Source: Planctomycetia bacterium (GTDB lineage Bacteria > Planctomycetota > Phycisphaerae > Phycisphaerales > SM1A02). Taken from it: DNA of 46,415 bases. Location of the stretch: assembly GCA_005776885.1 (NCBI GenBank), contig SXOD01000001.1, positions 1 to 46,415 of the forward strand, given 5' to 3'. Under the pieces are notes generated by a model. The model did not search any database, was not told where the DNA came from, and saw only the letters and a program-made list of their open reading frames with translations. The position numbers and the translations under genes were made by a program. Positions 16,882 through 24,315 of this stretch are shown one piece after another; position 1 is the first letter of the stretch, and each line of letters opens with the position of its first letter.

Positions 16882-19746
16882 ATGAATCCACATTTGTCCG
16901 CACTCATTGCCCCAGCCGCCCTCGTCACCTCGGTGTTTGCTCAGTCATCCGGAACGCTGGTGATGTGGGGGCCTGGGGCTCACGGTGCCCACCTTCCACC
17001 CGCTGACCTCGGACCAGTCATCGATGTCTGGGCCACCGTAAGCACGGTGATCGCCATGCGTCCCGATGGGTCGATCGTCGCTTGGGGTTCCCCATCGTCC
17101 GCAATACTGCAAGTTCCCCCCGAAGCGCACGACCTCACGCAGGTGTCGGGGACGGGCGGGTGCGAAGATCGCGCCCTCGCGCTCCGAGAAGACGGGACGC
17201 TCGTCGAGTGGGGTGGGTCGTGTTACTACGCAGGTCCAGCTCTTACGGGGGTCTCACTCATCGCCGATGGTCGGAGTGGTGCGTTCCATCTGGCGGCGCA
17301 GCAAGACGCGATCTCCGCGTGGGGATTTTACTCTGGCGTAGATGGAGCGCCCGGAAGCATTCCAGGCCTCAAAGCGATGGCGAAGGTCCAGGACTCGGTC
17401 GTGGCGGTGAAGGAAGACGGCTCTCTCATCGGTTGGGGCTTTGGGGGCGGGCCGCCCGCGTCGGCGACACCCGCTACCGCAATTGTCGGAGGTGGCTATC
17501 ACTTCATCGTCTCCAAACCAGACGGCTCGCTCATTTCTTGGGCAGTTCAGGGAGGCGAGTTCTACGAACCACCTACGGGGCCGTTTGTTGAAATGCGTGC
17601 CTGTGCCTTTACGTCCGCGGCACGTCGTGCAGACGGTTCGCTCGCGGTCTGGGGAAGAAAGGCATCAGAAATCCTCCCACCGGCTGGGCGCGTGTACTCC
17701 AAGCTTGCCATAGGGCTCGGAATCGGGCCCGGGGGGTGGAATTCGGAGGATCATCCATATCTTGCCGCCATCGAGATCGATCAGGATTCAGACGGCGACC
17801 AGGTGATCGATTGGGCCGACAACTGCCCCACCACCCCAAACCCAAACCAAGCCGACTGCGACATGGATGGCGTGGGGGATGTGTGTGATTCGATCTCGCC
17901 ATACCCGAGCGCCCAGGAGTGGGCTGTTGCTGGTGGGGGTAATGGCCACTGGTACGCGCGGTTCGACTCGTCGATCACGTGGGACGAGGCGAAGGCAGCG
18001 TGTGAACAACTCGGGGGTTATCTCGCAACACCATCGAGCGCTGAGGAGGATCAGTTTGTGTCTGGGATCAACGCAGGCACCGATTGCTGGATCGGCGGAT
18101 ACCAAGTGCCGCAGTCATGCGAACCGGCATGCGGCTGGACATGGGTATCGGGTGAGCCATGGGTGTATACAAACTGGCTCCCTAGTGAGCCAAGCAACGG
18201 GTATCCCGAAGAGAGCAGGCTGAGCTATTGGCTCCAGAGCTCAGGGTGGAATGACCATACGACCATCCACACGGGGCCCTACATCTGCGAGTGGAACACT
18301 GGAATCCAGCCTTTCGACTGCAACGCCAACTCCATCCCCGACTCATGCGAGATCGCCTCTGGTGGATCACTGGACCTCGACGGCGACGGTGTGCCGGACG
18401 AGTGCAGCCTCGATTGTGACGGCGACGGCGTGTCCAACTCTGAAGAAATCGCGCTGGGCTATGAGGCCGATTGCGACGGCAACTGGATCCCCGATTCGTG
18501 CGAAAACGGGACGCTTACTGGCACCACTGGCGAAATGGGAGCCTTTGGCGTTGGCGCAGCAGCGACCGGCGCGCTGTCCGGATGCCAGTTCTCTACCACC
18601 GATGTCTCCGTGCAACTGGAAGTCGTCGGCGACCTTGGCGCGCCGACCGAGTTCATCACACTCAGCATTGGTGGCGCGTGGACCCAGCCCAACCTCTTCG
18701 TCACCAGCGGTACAGACTGCCCATCCGTCCCCAACACCGCCGTGTTCACCATTCCAGTGGACCAGTGGAATGCGATGGTGGCATCGTCTGGGGCGGGCGA
18801 GCTGACCGTCACGATCTCGGCCGCACCGCTCGTCGATGCCGCGCAATGCACCAACGGTTCCTCGATGGTGTCAGTGACGTACGGCGGCCCCGCGTTTGAC
18901 TGCAACGGCGATGGTGTGTCGGACCACTGTCAGATTGCCGATGGGGGCCAGGACTGCAATGTCAACGGCCTTCTCGACGCCTGCGAGATCGTTGATGGGT
19001 CAGTGCCAGACGTGGACGCGAACGGTGTGCCTGATCCATGTCAAGTCGATTGCAACAAAAACGCGCTGCCTGATTCGTGGGAAGTCGACCAGGGACTCGT
19101 CCTTGACTGCAATGGGAATGGCATCCCCGACTCGTGCGATATCGCCACCGGCAAGAGTCTTGACTGCAACGGCAATGGCGTTCCGGATAGTTGTGATCTC
19201 GCCTCTGGTGCATCGAGTGACTGCAACGGCAATGGAATCCCGGACTCGTGCGACCTCGCAAGCGGCCAGTCTTATGACTGCAATGCCAACTCGGTGCCAG
19301 ACTCATGTGACATCGCCTCAGGTGCATCAGCCGATGTCGATTCCAACGGCGTACCCGACGATTGCAAGGGTGACTGCAATGGCAATGGCCTCCCGGATTC
19401 CTGGGAACTCTCTCAGGGCCTGCAGCCTGACTGCGACGCCAACGGCGTGATCGATTCATGCGATCTTGTCTCCGGCACCGCGGATGACTGCAACGGCAAC
19501 GGAATCCCGGATTCCTGCGATGTCGCCGATGGCGCGACAGACAAGGATGCCGACGGCACGCCGGACGATTGCGAATACGCCCTGGGCGACTTCGACCTCG
19601 ACGGCTCGATCAGCGGCGGCGATCTCGCCACGCTGTTCGCGCTCTGGGGGATGGCCAATCCGCCGGTCGGCGACCTCGACGGCGACGGCATCGTCGCCGG
19701 CGGCGACCTCACGCTGCTCCTTTCGAGGTGGGGCGAGTTGCCGTAG
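16882..19746 (+). CDS. Large secreted RCC1 / TSP3 / C-type lectin / DCNGNG-repeat protein
   Basis: 954 aa from ATG 16882 (TTG at 16855 is an alternative). After a signal peptide ending VFAQ, residues about 25-295 carry RCC1-like propeller repeats (MRPDGSIVAWG, LREDGTLVEWGG, VKEDGSLIGWG, SKPDGSLISW, RRADGSLAVWG). A TSP3-like calcium loop (DSDGDQVIDWADNCPTTPNP) leads to a C-type lectin-like domain (about 337-473: WYARFDSSITWDEAKAACEQ, TDCWIGGYQ, WVSGEPWVYTNWLPSEPSNG, YICEWN). EPSN could be an EPN-like sugar site. Then four DCN repeats, a beta domain, thirteen more repeats (about 672-898) and a final dockerin-like pair. It probably binds extracellular glycans. A strong hairpin terminator follows at 19781. 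Confidence 0.82.
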   Translation: MNPHLSALIAPAALVTSVFAQSSGTLVMWGPGAHGAHLPPADLGPVIDVWATVSTVIAMRPDGSIVAWGSPSSAILQVPPEAHDLTQVSGTGGCEDRALALREDGTLVEWGGSCYYAGPALTGVSLIADGRSGAFHLAAQQDAISAWGFYSGVDGAPGSIPGLKAMAKVQDSVVAVKEDGSLIGWGFGGGPPASATPATAIVGGGYHFIVSKPDGSLISWAVQGGEFYEPPTGPFVEMRACAFTSAARRADGSLAVWGRKASEILPPAGRVYSKLAIGLGIGPGGWNSEDHPYLAAIEIDQDSDGDQVIDWADNCPTTPNPNQADCDMDGVGDVCDSISPYPSAQEWAVAGGGNGHWYARFDSSITWDEAKAACEQLGGYLATPSSAEEDQFVSGINAGTDCWIGGYQVPQSCEPACGWTWVSGEPWVYTNWLPSEPSNGYPEESRLSYWLQSSGWNDHTTIHTGPYICEWNTGIQPFDCNANSIPDSCEIASGGSLDLDGDGVPDECSLDCDGDGVSNSEEIALGYEADCDGNWIPDSCENGTLTGTTGEMGAFGVGAAATGALSGCQFSTTDVSVQLEVVGDLGAPTEFITLSIGGAWTQPNLFVTSGTDCPSVPNTAVFTIPVDQWNAMVASSGAGELTVTISAAPLVDAAQCTNGSSMVSVTYGGPAFDCNGDGVSDHCQIADGGQDCNVNGLLDACEIVDGSVPDVDANGVPDPCQVDCNKNALPDSWEVDQGLVLDCNGNGIPDSCDIATGKSLDCNGNGVPDSCDLASGASSDCNGNGIPDSCDLASGQSYDCNANSVPDSCDIASGASADVDSNGVPDDCKGDCNGNGLPDSWELSQGLQPDCDANGVIDSCDLVSGTADDCNGNGIPDSCDVADGATDKDADGTPDDCEYALGDFDLDGSISGGDLATLFALWGMANPPVGDLDGDGIVAGGDLTLLLSRWGELP

Positions 19747-19780
19747 CCGCGCGCGCGGCACACAGTCACTCCGGGCACAC

Positions 19781-19820
19781 CCGCACGGCGGCTCTTCCGG
19801 GGCCGCCGTGCGGTCTTGTC
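19781..19820 (+). terminator. Rho-independent-type hairpin after the lectin-repeat gene
   Basis: CCGCACGGCGGC (19781-19792) pairs perfectly with GCCGCCGTGCGG (19802-19813) around a 9-base loop and is followed by TCTTGTC. It lies 34 bases after the stop at 19746. Confidence 0.65.
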
Positions 19821-19889
19821 TGGACCGAGGGTTCTTGGGCCTCGTCTCTGGGTCATCGGCGCTGGTAACTCGGCCAGAGTTACCTCACC

Positions 19890-19958
19890 GTCCCTCCCCG
19901 GTTATCGGTGGAAATGTGCCCTTGAGGGGCACATTTCCACCGATAACCGAGGCCGGAC
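19890..19958. repeat. 69-bp palindromic repeat, copy e (loop inverted)
   Basis: GTCC 19890-19893, core 19900-19948 with perfect 22-bp arms, GGAC 19955-19958. The loop reads TTGAG, the reverse complement of CTCAA in copies c and d. It lies between convergent genes: 143 bases after the lectin-repeat gene, which has its own terminator, and about 50 bases beyond the stop of the oxidase subunit gene. Confidence 0.9.
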
Positions 19959-20008
19959 CTTGCGAGCGAACCCTCACGCGCGCGCCTGCCCCCGCCCCGT
20001 CCCAAATC

Positions 20009-21430
20009 TCAGATTAGATAGAAGAGCGGGAACAGGAAGATCCAGATGATGTCGACCAGATGCCAATACAGGCCGCCGAGGTCGACGGCCGTATAGCACC
20101 GGGGCCCGAATCGGCCCCGCATCGACATCACCGCCAGGCCGGCGATCACCACGGTGCCCACCAGCACGTGGATCCCATGCAGCCCAGTCATCAAGTAGTA
20201 GATGGCGAAGAACTGGTGTGCATCGGTTGGCAGGGCCTCGTCGACCGAGTGGTGCGGGTAGACGGGGTCCGTCTCAGCGACTCCCCAGGAGTTGGCACCC
20301 GGAAGAGTCACGCCCTCGGCGAGACCCTCGGGGCCCGGCGGTGCGTTGGGTATTGATGATGCCGGCACCCAGAAGGGTTCGGGCTCCTTCAACGGCTCGG
20401 TTGCGGCCCTCGCTCCGGCGGCCGTCCCCGCCTCCGCCGTCCCCGCCTCCGCCGTCGTCGCAGCTGGTCCCGCCCCCGCAAGCAGCTGCGCAGGCGCTTC
20501 GCCCGGCCCTTCACCGCCGGTCAGTGTGCGGACGAAGGCAAGCACATCTCGCAAATCACTGTCCTTGAGCAACGGATTGCCACCCTTCGGCGGCATCGGG
20601 CCCCCCGTGGTGTTGAGTGGATCCGTGACAGGCCGCCCGGCTTTCAGAAACTTCACCAGTTCAACATCCGACTTCCCGTTCACGAACACACTTCCCTGAA
20701 GTGGCTTCCCGGAACCAGGCATGCCCTCGCCGCGCGCGCCGTGGCAGGTGCGGCATGTCGCGTTCCAGATCGTGTTGCCCTTGGAAACATCGCCAGGTGA
20801 ATCAGCCATCTCGCCGACGCCAGCGCCAGCACCACTCTCGTGTCCGCCACCAACTCCACTGGCTCCCACACCCGCACCCAATCCAAGGGCACCACTCACG
20901 CCGTGTGTCGAGTTCCACTCCGCGAGCGCCATCTCTCGGGCCACCCACTCCGGCCTCGAATAGAACTCCGGCCCAAGCACCAGGCCCTCCTGAATCTTGT
21001 GTGAATACTCCACGTATTTGATCGACAGGAACCCGACGCCACCCAATGTCGTCCCCAGCAGGCACGCCACCAGCATCCGCCAGGCGCCACGCTGAGCCGC
21101 GTGGACCGCGAGGGCCATCGTGAGCGAACTCAGGATGAGGATGATCGTGTTGATCGCGCCCATCCGCGTGTCCAGGAACTGGCTGCCGTAGCGGAACACC
21201 TCGGGGTGGGCCGACCGCAAGACCGCGTAGACCACGAAGAGTCCGCCGAAGAGCAGAACTTCCGTGGCCAAGAAGAGCCACATGCCCAGCTTTGCCGCGT
21301 CGAACTGCTGTGGAGCGGTCGTGAAGTGAGGGGCGATGGTCCCCGGTGCCGAACACCGACCAGCCTGGGCGACGGGCGGCCGACGGCAAACCGAATGACA
21401 CGGTGGATCGGTGACTTCGATGGCGGTCAT
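20009..21430 (-). CDS. Cytochrome c oxidase subunit III with an inserted cytochrome c domain
   Basis: 473 aa from ATG 21430, which overlaps the stop of the chaperone gene by four bases. Residues 43-170 hold three membrane helices of subunit III (AAKLGMWLFLATEVLLFGGL, TIILILSSLTMALAVHAAQ, LLGTTLGGVGFLSIKYVEY). Residues about 215-305 are a class I cytochrome c: CRTCH heme site (226-230) and GGPMPP with a likely Met279 axial ligand. Glycine- and alanine-rich linkers flank it. Helices resume at 403-473 (HQFFAIYYLMTGLHGIHVLV, YWHLVDIIWIFLFPLFYLI). Subunit III is an accessory part of heme-copper oxidases; no subunits I or II lie nearby. The heme domain should face the periplasm, where it could take electrons from the molybdoenzyme encoded upstream. 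Confidence 0.88.
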   Translation of the reverse strand: MTAIEVTDPPCHSVCRRPPVAQAGRCSAPGTIAPHFTTAPQQFDAAKLGMWLFLATEVLLFGGLFVVYAVLRSAHPEVFRYGSQFLDTRMGAINTIILILSSLTMALAVHAAQRGAWRMLVACLLGTTLGGVGFLSIKYVEYSHKIQEGLVLGPEFYSRPEWVAREMALAEWNSTHGVSGALGLGAGVGASGVGGGHESGAGAGVGEMADSPGDVSKGNTIWNATCRTCHGARGEGMPGSGKPLQGSVFVNGKSDVELVKFLKAGRPVTDPLNTTGGPMPPKGGNPLLKDSDLRDVLAFVRTLTGGEGPGEAPAQLLAGAGPAATTAEAGTAEAGTAAGARAATEPLKEPEPFWVPASSIPNAPPGPEGLAEGVTLPGANSWGVAETDPVYPHHSVDEALPTDAHQFFAIYYLMTGLHGIHVLVGTVVIAGLAVMSMRGRFGPRCYTAVDLGGLYWHLVDIIWIFLFPLFYLI

Positions 21431-22095
21431 GGTGATGTCGTGGCGGCGGCCGATGACGTCAACTCCACGAGGCCGCCGTCGTCGGTGGCCATGCCGCATT
21501 CGTAGGGAGTTCCGGGGACAGGATCCGGCGCGCTGGTCGCATCGAGCGAGTTCAGCGCGGGAAGCCCCATGGCGTGGGCCGACTCCCACGCCCGCTCGAC
21601 GCAGGTGACGGCATGCAAGAGTGGGCAGGACAGCGTGGATTCCCGAAGGCGCGCGAGGAACGACGGCACCCAATCCACGAGGTGGTCTCGGAGGAAGTCC
21701 ACGCACGCCTGATGGGCGATGTCGGCTCGCTCGGCGTTGCCGGCGGCCCGGGCCCGCGCCTCCATCACGCACAGGAGCGCAACATATTCCGCCATCGCAC
21801 CAAGGTGGTCGTGGCGGACGCCGGTGTCTGGCGCCACGTCGAAGCCAAAGGCTCGGTAAAAGCCGGCAACATCAGCGAGGATCGCCCCCTTGTCGCGTCG
21901 AATCCAAGCGGCCTCGTATGGAGGGCACCCCGCCGGCAGTTCGAAGAGCCGCGTTCGCTCGGCTCGCTCTTCAGGCGTCCCCGCGGCGTCCTCGTGCAGC
22001 GCGTGCGCCACATCCAGCCAGCGCTTCGAGGCATCGACCGCGGCGTCCACGGCCGCTGTCACATCAGCTCCATCGTGGCTGGGAACGCCGTTCAC
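21427..22095 (-). CDS. TorD/NarJ-family molybdoenzyme chaperone
   Basis: 222 aa from GTG 22095, chosen because GTGA gives a four-base overlap with the gamma subunit stop. An open frame to 22119 would lie inside the gamma gene. The helical protein contains CPPYEAAWIRRDKGAILADV, then AGFYRAFGF, DHLGAMAEYVALL and ACVDFLRDHLVDWVPSFLAR, the conserved blocks of NarJ/TorD-type chaperones. These bind the Tat signal and apoprotein of the Mo subunit, help cofactor insertion and delay export. The gene also overlaps the oxidase subunit start by four bases. It therefore links the Mo enzyme genes and the oxidase gene in one transcript. Confidence 0.82.
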   Translation of the reverse strand: MNGVPSHDGADVTAAVDAAVDASKRWLDVAHALHEDAAGTPEERAERTRLFELPAGCPPYEAAWIRRDKGAILADVAGFYRAFGFDVAPDTGVRHDHLGAMAEYVALLCVMEARARAAGNAERADIAHQACVDFLRDHLVDWVPSFLARLRESTLSCPLLHAVTCVERAWESAHAMGLPALNSLDATSAPDPVPGTPYECGMATDDGGLVELTSSAAATTSP

Positions 22096-23162
22096 TTCTG
22101 CACCTCGAAGACGATCCACTGCGAGTGCTGCTTCCTCGCGCCGACATTGCCCTCCTTGCCATCCCAGACGGCGAAGGCCACGGTGTCACGGGTCCCCGGA
22201 GCGAACTGGTAATCGTCCGGGTCAACCGTCTCCATCGGCCGCAGGAAGACCACGGTCCACTCGCCCGCCTGCCATGTCCCCCTGCCGACCGTCACTGAGT
22301 GTGCCTGATGGGTGAGCGAACCGAAGCCCTCCGCGGTCAACTCCTCCGCGCTGGCCATTCGCTCGATGTTGGCCATGGGATTGCCGGCGCGATAGGCCAC
22401 GAACCAGTCACGGCTCTCCGGGCGGCTGAAAGACTCCGGGACGCGGTAGGGAAACGTGCCGTTGGCAAACCAGTAGAGATCGGTCCAGTAGTTGGGATAG
22501 AGGTCTTCGACACCCTGGAAGTGCTCGTCCAGATCCTGCTGCCAGAGCGCCTTCCAGTGAAGTATCTGCACCGGAAAACCGGATGCCCCCATCGTGTATG
22601 CGGCGTTGGACTTGAGCGGGAGTTGCACCGCGACGGCATCGCAGAATCGGCCCGCATCGACGACCCGGTTGGGCTCTGGATCGGGCCAGGAGACGCGCCA
22701 GCCGATCTGCCGACCGTTGGTGATGGCCTGGATTCGCACATGGTCGATGGTCGCACTCTCGACCATGGGCACCGCTTGGTTTTGCGGCTGCAGGGACACG
22801 ACCGTCATCGGTGCCGGCGACCATGTCGTGCTCAAGGGGTCCAGCGGAATGTCCGAGTCCACCCACTGCACGAGAATTTCGCCTTCGGTGGGCTGGGCGG
22901 GCGTGTGCACGGCGCTACCGGCAAGCGTCGATCCAAGGGGCAGCGCCCCAATCGTGGCCAGCCGCTGGTCCAGCGCGTCGATCTGCCTGGAGAGTGTGGC
23001 CATGTCGCTGGCCGCGAGGGTGTCGGCTGCATCGCCCACTTCCGCGGCCGCCTGGTGCGATGAACGCGCGGGGCCGCCCAGCGCCAAGGCTCCCCACACC
23101 AGGAGCCCAACAGTGCCGATGAAGCCTGCGGAGAGGACAACGATGTACTTCTGGTCGGTCAC
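22092..23162 (-). CDS. Heme-b binding gamma subunit of ethylbenzene dehydrogenase type
   Basis: 356 aa from GTG 23162, nine bases after the beta subunit stop. One N-terminal membrane helix (VVLSAGFIGTVGLLVWGALA) should anchor it, with the rest outside. A coiled segment (DMATLSRQIDALDQRLATIG) leads to a beta-sandwich resembling the EB_dh gamma-subunit family (GEILVQWVDSDIPLDPLS, IGWRVSWPDPEPN, DAVAVQLPL, GTWQAGEWTVVFLRPM, VAFAVWDGKEGNVGARK). Family members bind heme b through Met and Lys; Met and Lys candidates are present, but exact assignment is not possible here. It would carry electrons between the Fe-S subunit and an external acceptor or donor, such as the cytochrome c domain encoded downstream. 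Confidence 0.82.
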   Translation of the reverse strand: MTDQKYIVVLSAGFIGTVGLLVWGALALGGPARSSHQAAAEVGDAADTLAASDMATLSRQIDALDQRLATIGALPLGSTLAGSAVHTPAQPTEGEILVQWVDSDIPLDPLSTTWSPAPMTVVSLQPQNQAVPMVESATIDHVRIQAITNGRQIGWRVSWPDPEPNRVVDAGRFCDAVAVQLPLKSNAAYTMGASGFPVQILHWKALWQQDLDEHFQGVEDLYPNYWTDLYWFANGTFPYRVPESFSRPESRDWFVAYRAGNPMANIERMASAEELTAEGFGSLTHQAHSVTVGRGTWQAGEWTVVFLRPMETVDPDDYQFAPGTRDTVAFAVWDGKEGNVGARKQHSQWIVFEVQK

Positions 23163-23171
23163 GGTTGACTT

Positions 23172-24305
23172 TCAGGTTGTGTTGAGGCGGTAGACGCCAA
23201 GGTCCTTCTCGAACGGGGCGCGGACATAAGACGGTTCTGTGAAGGGCACGCGGGCCACCTCGGTGCCAGTGAGGTCCCAGCCCACGGCCTCGTCGCCCTG
23301 CACATCGAACCGGTCGATGATGCGGTTGGTGGCACCGAAGAGCAGGAGCGCCCCCAGCAACTTGCGGTTCTCAGGCGCGCGCAGGTTTCGGTAGAGGTCC
23401 TTCGCTTCCTCGACACCTGGTCCGAAGACTTGCTCCAGGAATCCGTCCGGCACATGCACCGGCGGCACATAGAAGACGTTGGGGCCGGTGCCGAACTGCG
23501 GGTAGAGCGGCAGTGCCAGCTGGCGGATGCGAACGATGTAATCAAGCGGATTGTCCTCGCGGGGTGCGCCCACCGTGGTGCGGAACCCGTGCATGCGGAT
23601 CTTGCCGATGCAACTCTCCACGCAGAGCGCCACCTCGCCCTGTTCCACCCTGGGAAAGCACCCGATGCACTTCTCGCTCGCCCGCGCGATGGTGTTGAAG
23701 AACACCTTCTTGTATGGGCAGGCGCGCACGCACTCGCGGTATCCGCGGCACCGCTCCTGGTCCACCAGCACGATGCCGTCTTCGTCACGCTTGTAGACAG
23801 CCTTTCGTGGGCAGGCCGCGACGCACGCGGGGTTGTCGCAATGGTTGCAGATCCTCGCCAGGTAGAACATCCAGTGCGGGTGGGTGGGGCCGATCTCCTC
23901 GCCGCGCTCCACAGGACCCGAGAGGTCATCCTCACCCAGGTTGGGCGACGAGTAGTCCTCAAAGGTGGGGCGCCAACCGTGCGGCGGGTTCTTGGGTCCG
24001 TCCGTCTCGAAGATCGTCAGGCTGACGAGGTTGCGGTCCTTCCATCGGGCCGGCCCCACCTCGTCAAGCAAGCGACTATCCCATGCCAGCGGGTATCCAC
24101 CATAGGGCTTGGACTCGACATTGTTGAAGAATGTCGTCTCCTGCCCCTTGCCGCTGGTCCACGCGGTCTTGCACGCGATGGTGCAGGTCTGGCAGGCGAT
24201 GCACTTGTTGACATCGAAGACATAAGCCACCTGCCGCGCGGGTGGGGGCGCCTCGTACGGGTACTCGATGGGGCGGTTGATCTGCCAGTTGGGTCGCTGT
24301 GGCAT
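23172..24305 (-). CDS. Four-cluster Fe-S beta subunit, NxrB/NarH-like
   Basis: 377 aa from ATG 24305. Cys groups: C35/C38/C41/C45 (CIACQTCTIAC), C153/C156/C161/C165 (CNHCDNPACVAAC), C186/C192/C196 (CRGYRECVRAC) and C213/C216/C228/C232. The third group has Tyr189 where NarH has Trp, instead of a fourth Cys, so a [3Fe-4S] cluster is expected. The opening NWQINRPIEYPYE, the segment NNVESKPYGGYP and the ending VARVPFTEPSYVRAPFEKDL resemble, from memory, NxrB of Nitrospira and anammox bacteria more than NarH, PcrB or DdhB. It carries electrons from the Mo subunit to the heme subunit. It has no signal peptide and is presumably exported with the Tat-targeted alpha subunit. Confidence 0.9.
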   Translation of the reverse strand: MPQRPNWQINRPIEYPYEAPPPARQVAYVFDVNKCIACQTCTIACKTAWTSGKGQETTFFNNVESKPYGGYPLAWDSRLLDEVGPARWKDRNLVSLTIFETDGPKNPPHGWRPTFEDYSSPNLGEDDLSGPVERGEEIGPTHPHWMFYLARICNHCDNPACVAACPRKAVYKRDEDGIVLVDQERCRGYRECVRACPYKKVFFNTIARASEKCIGCFPRVEQGEVALCVESCIGKIRMHGFRTTVGAPREDNPLDYIVRIRQLALPLYPQFGTGPNVFYVPPVHVPDGFLEQVFGPGVEEAKDLYRNLRAPENRKLLGALLLFGATNRIIDRFDVQGDEAVGWDLTGTEVARVPFTEPSYVRAPFEKDLGVYRLNTT

Positions 24306-24315
24306 GGTGTGATTC

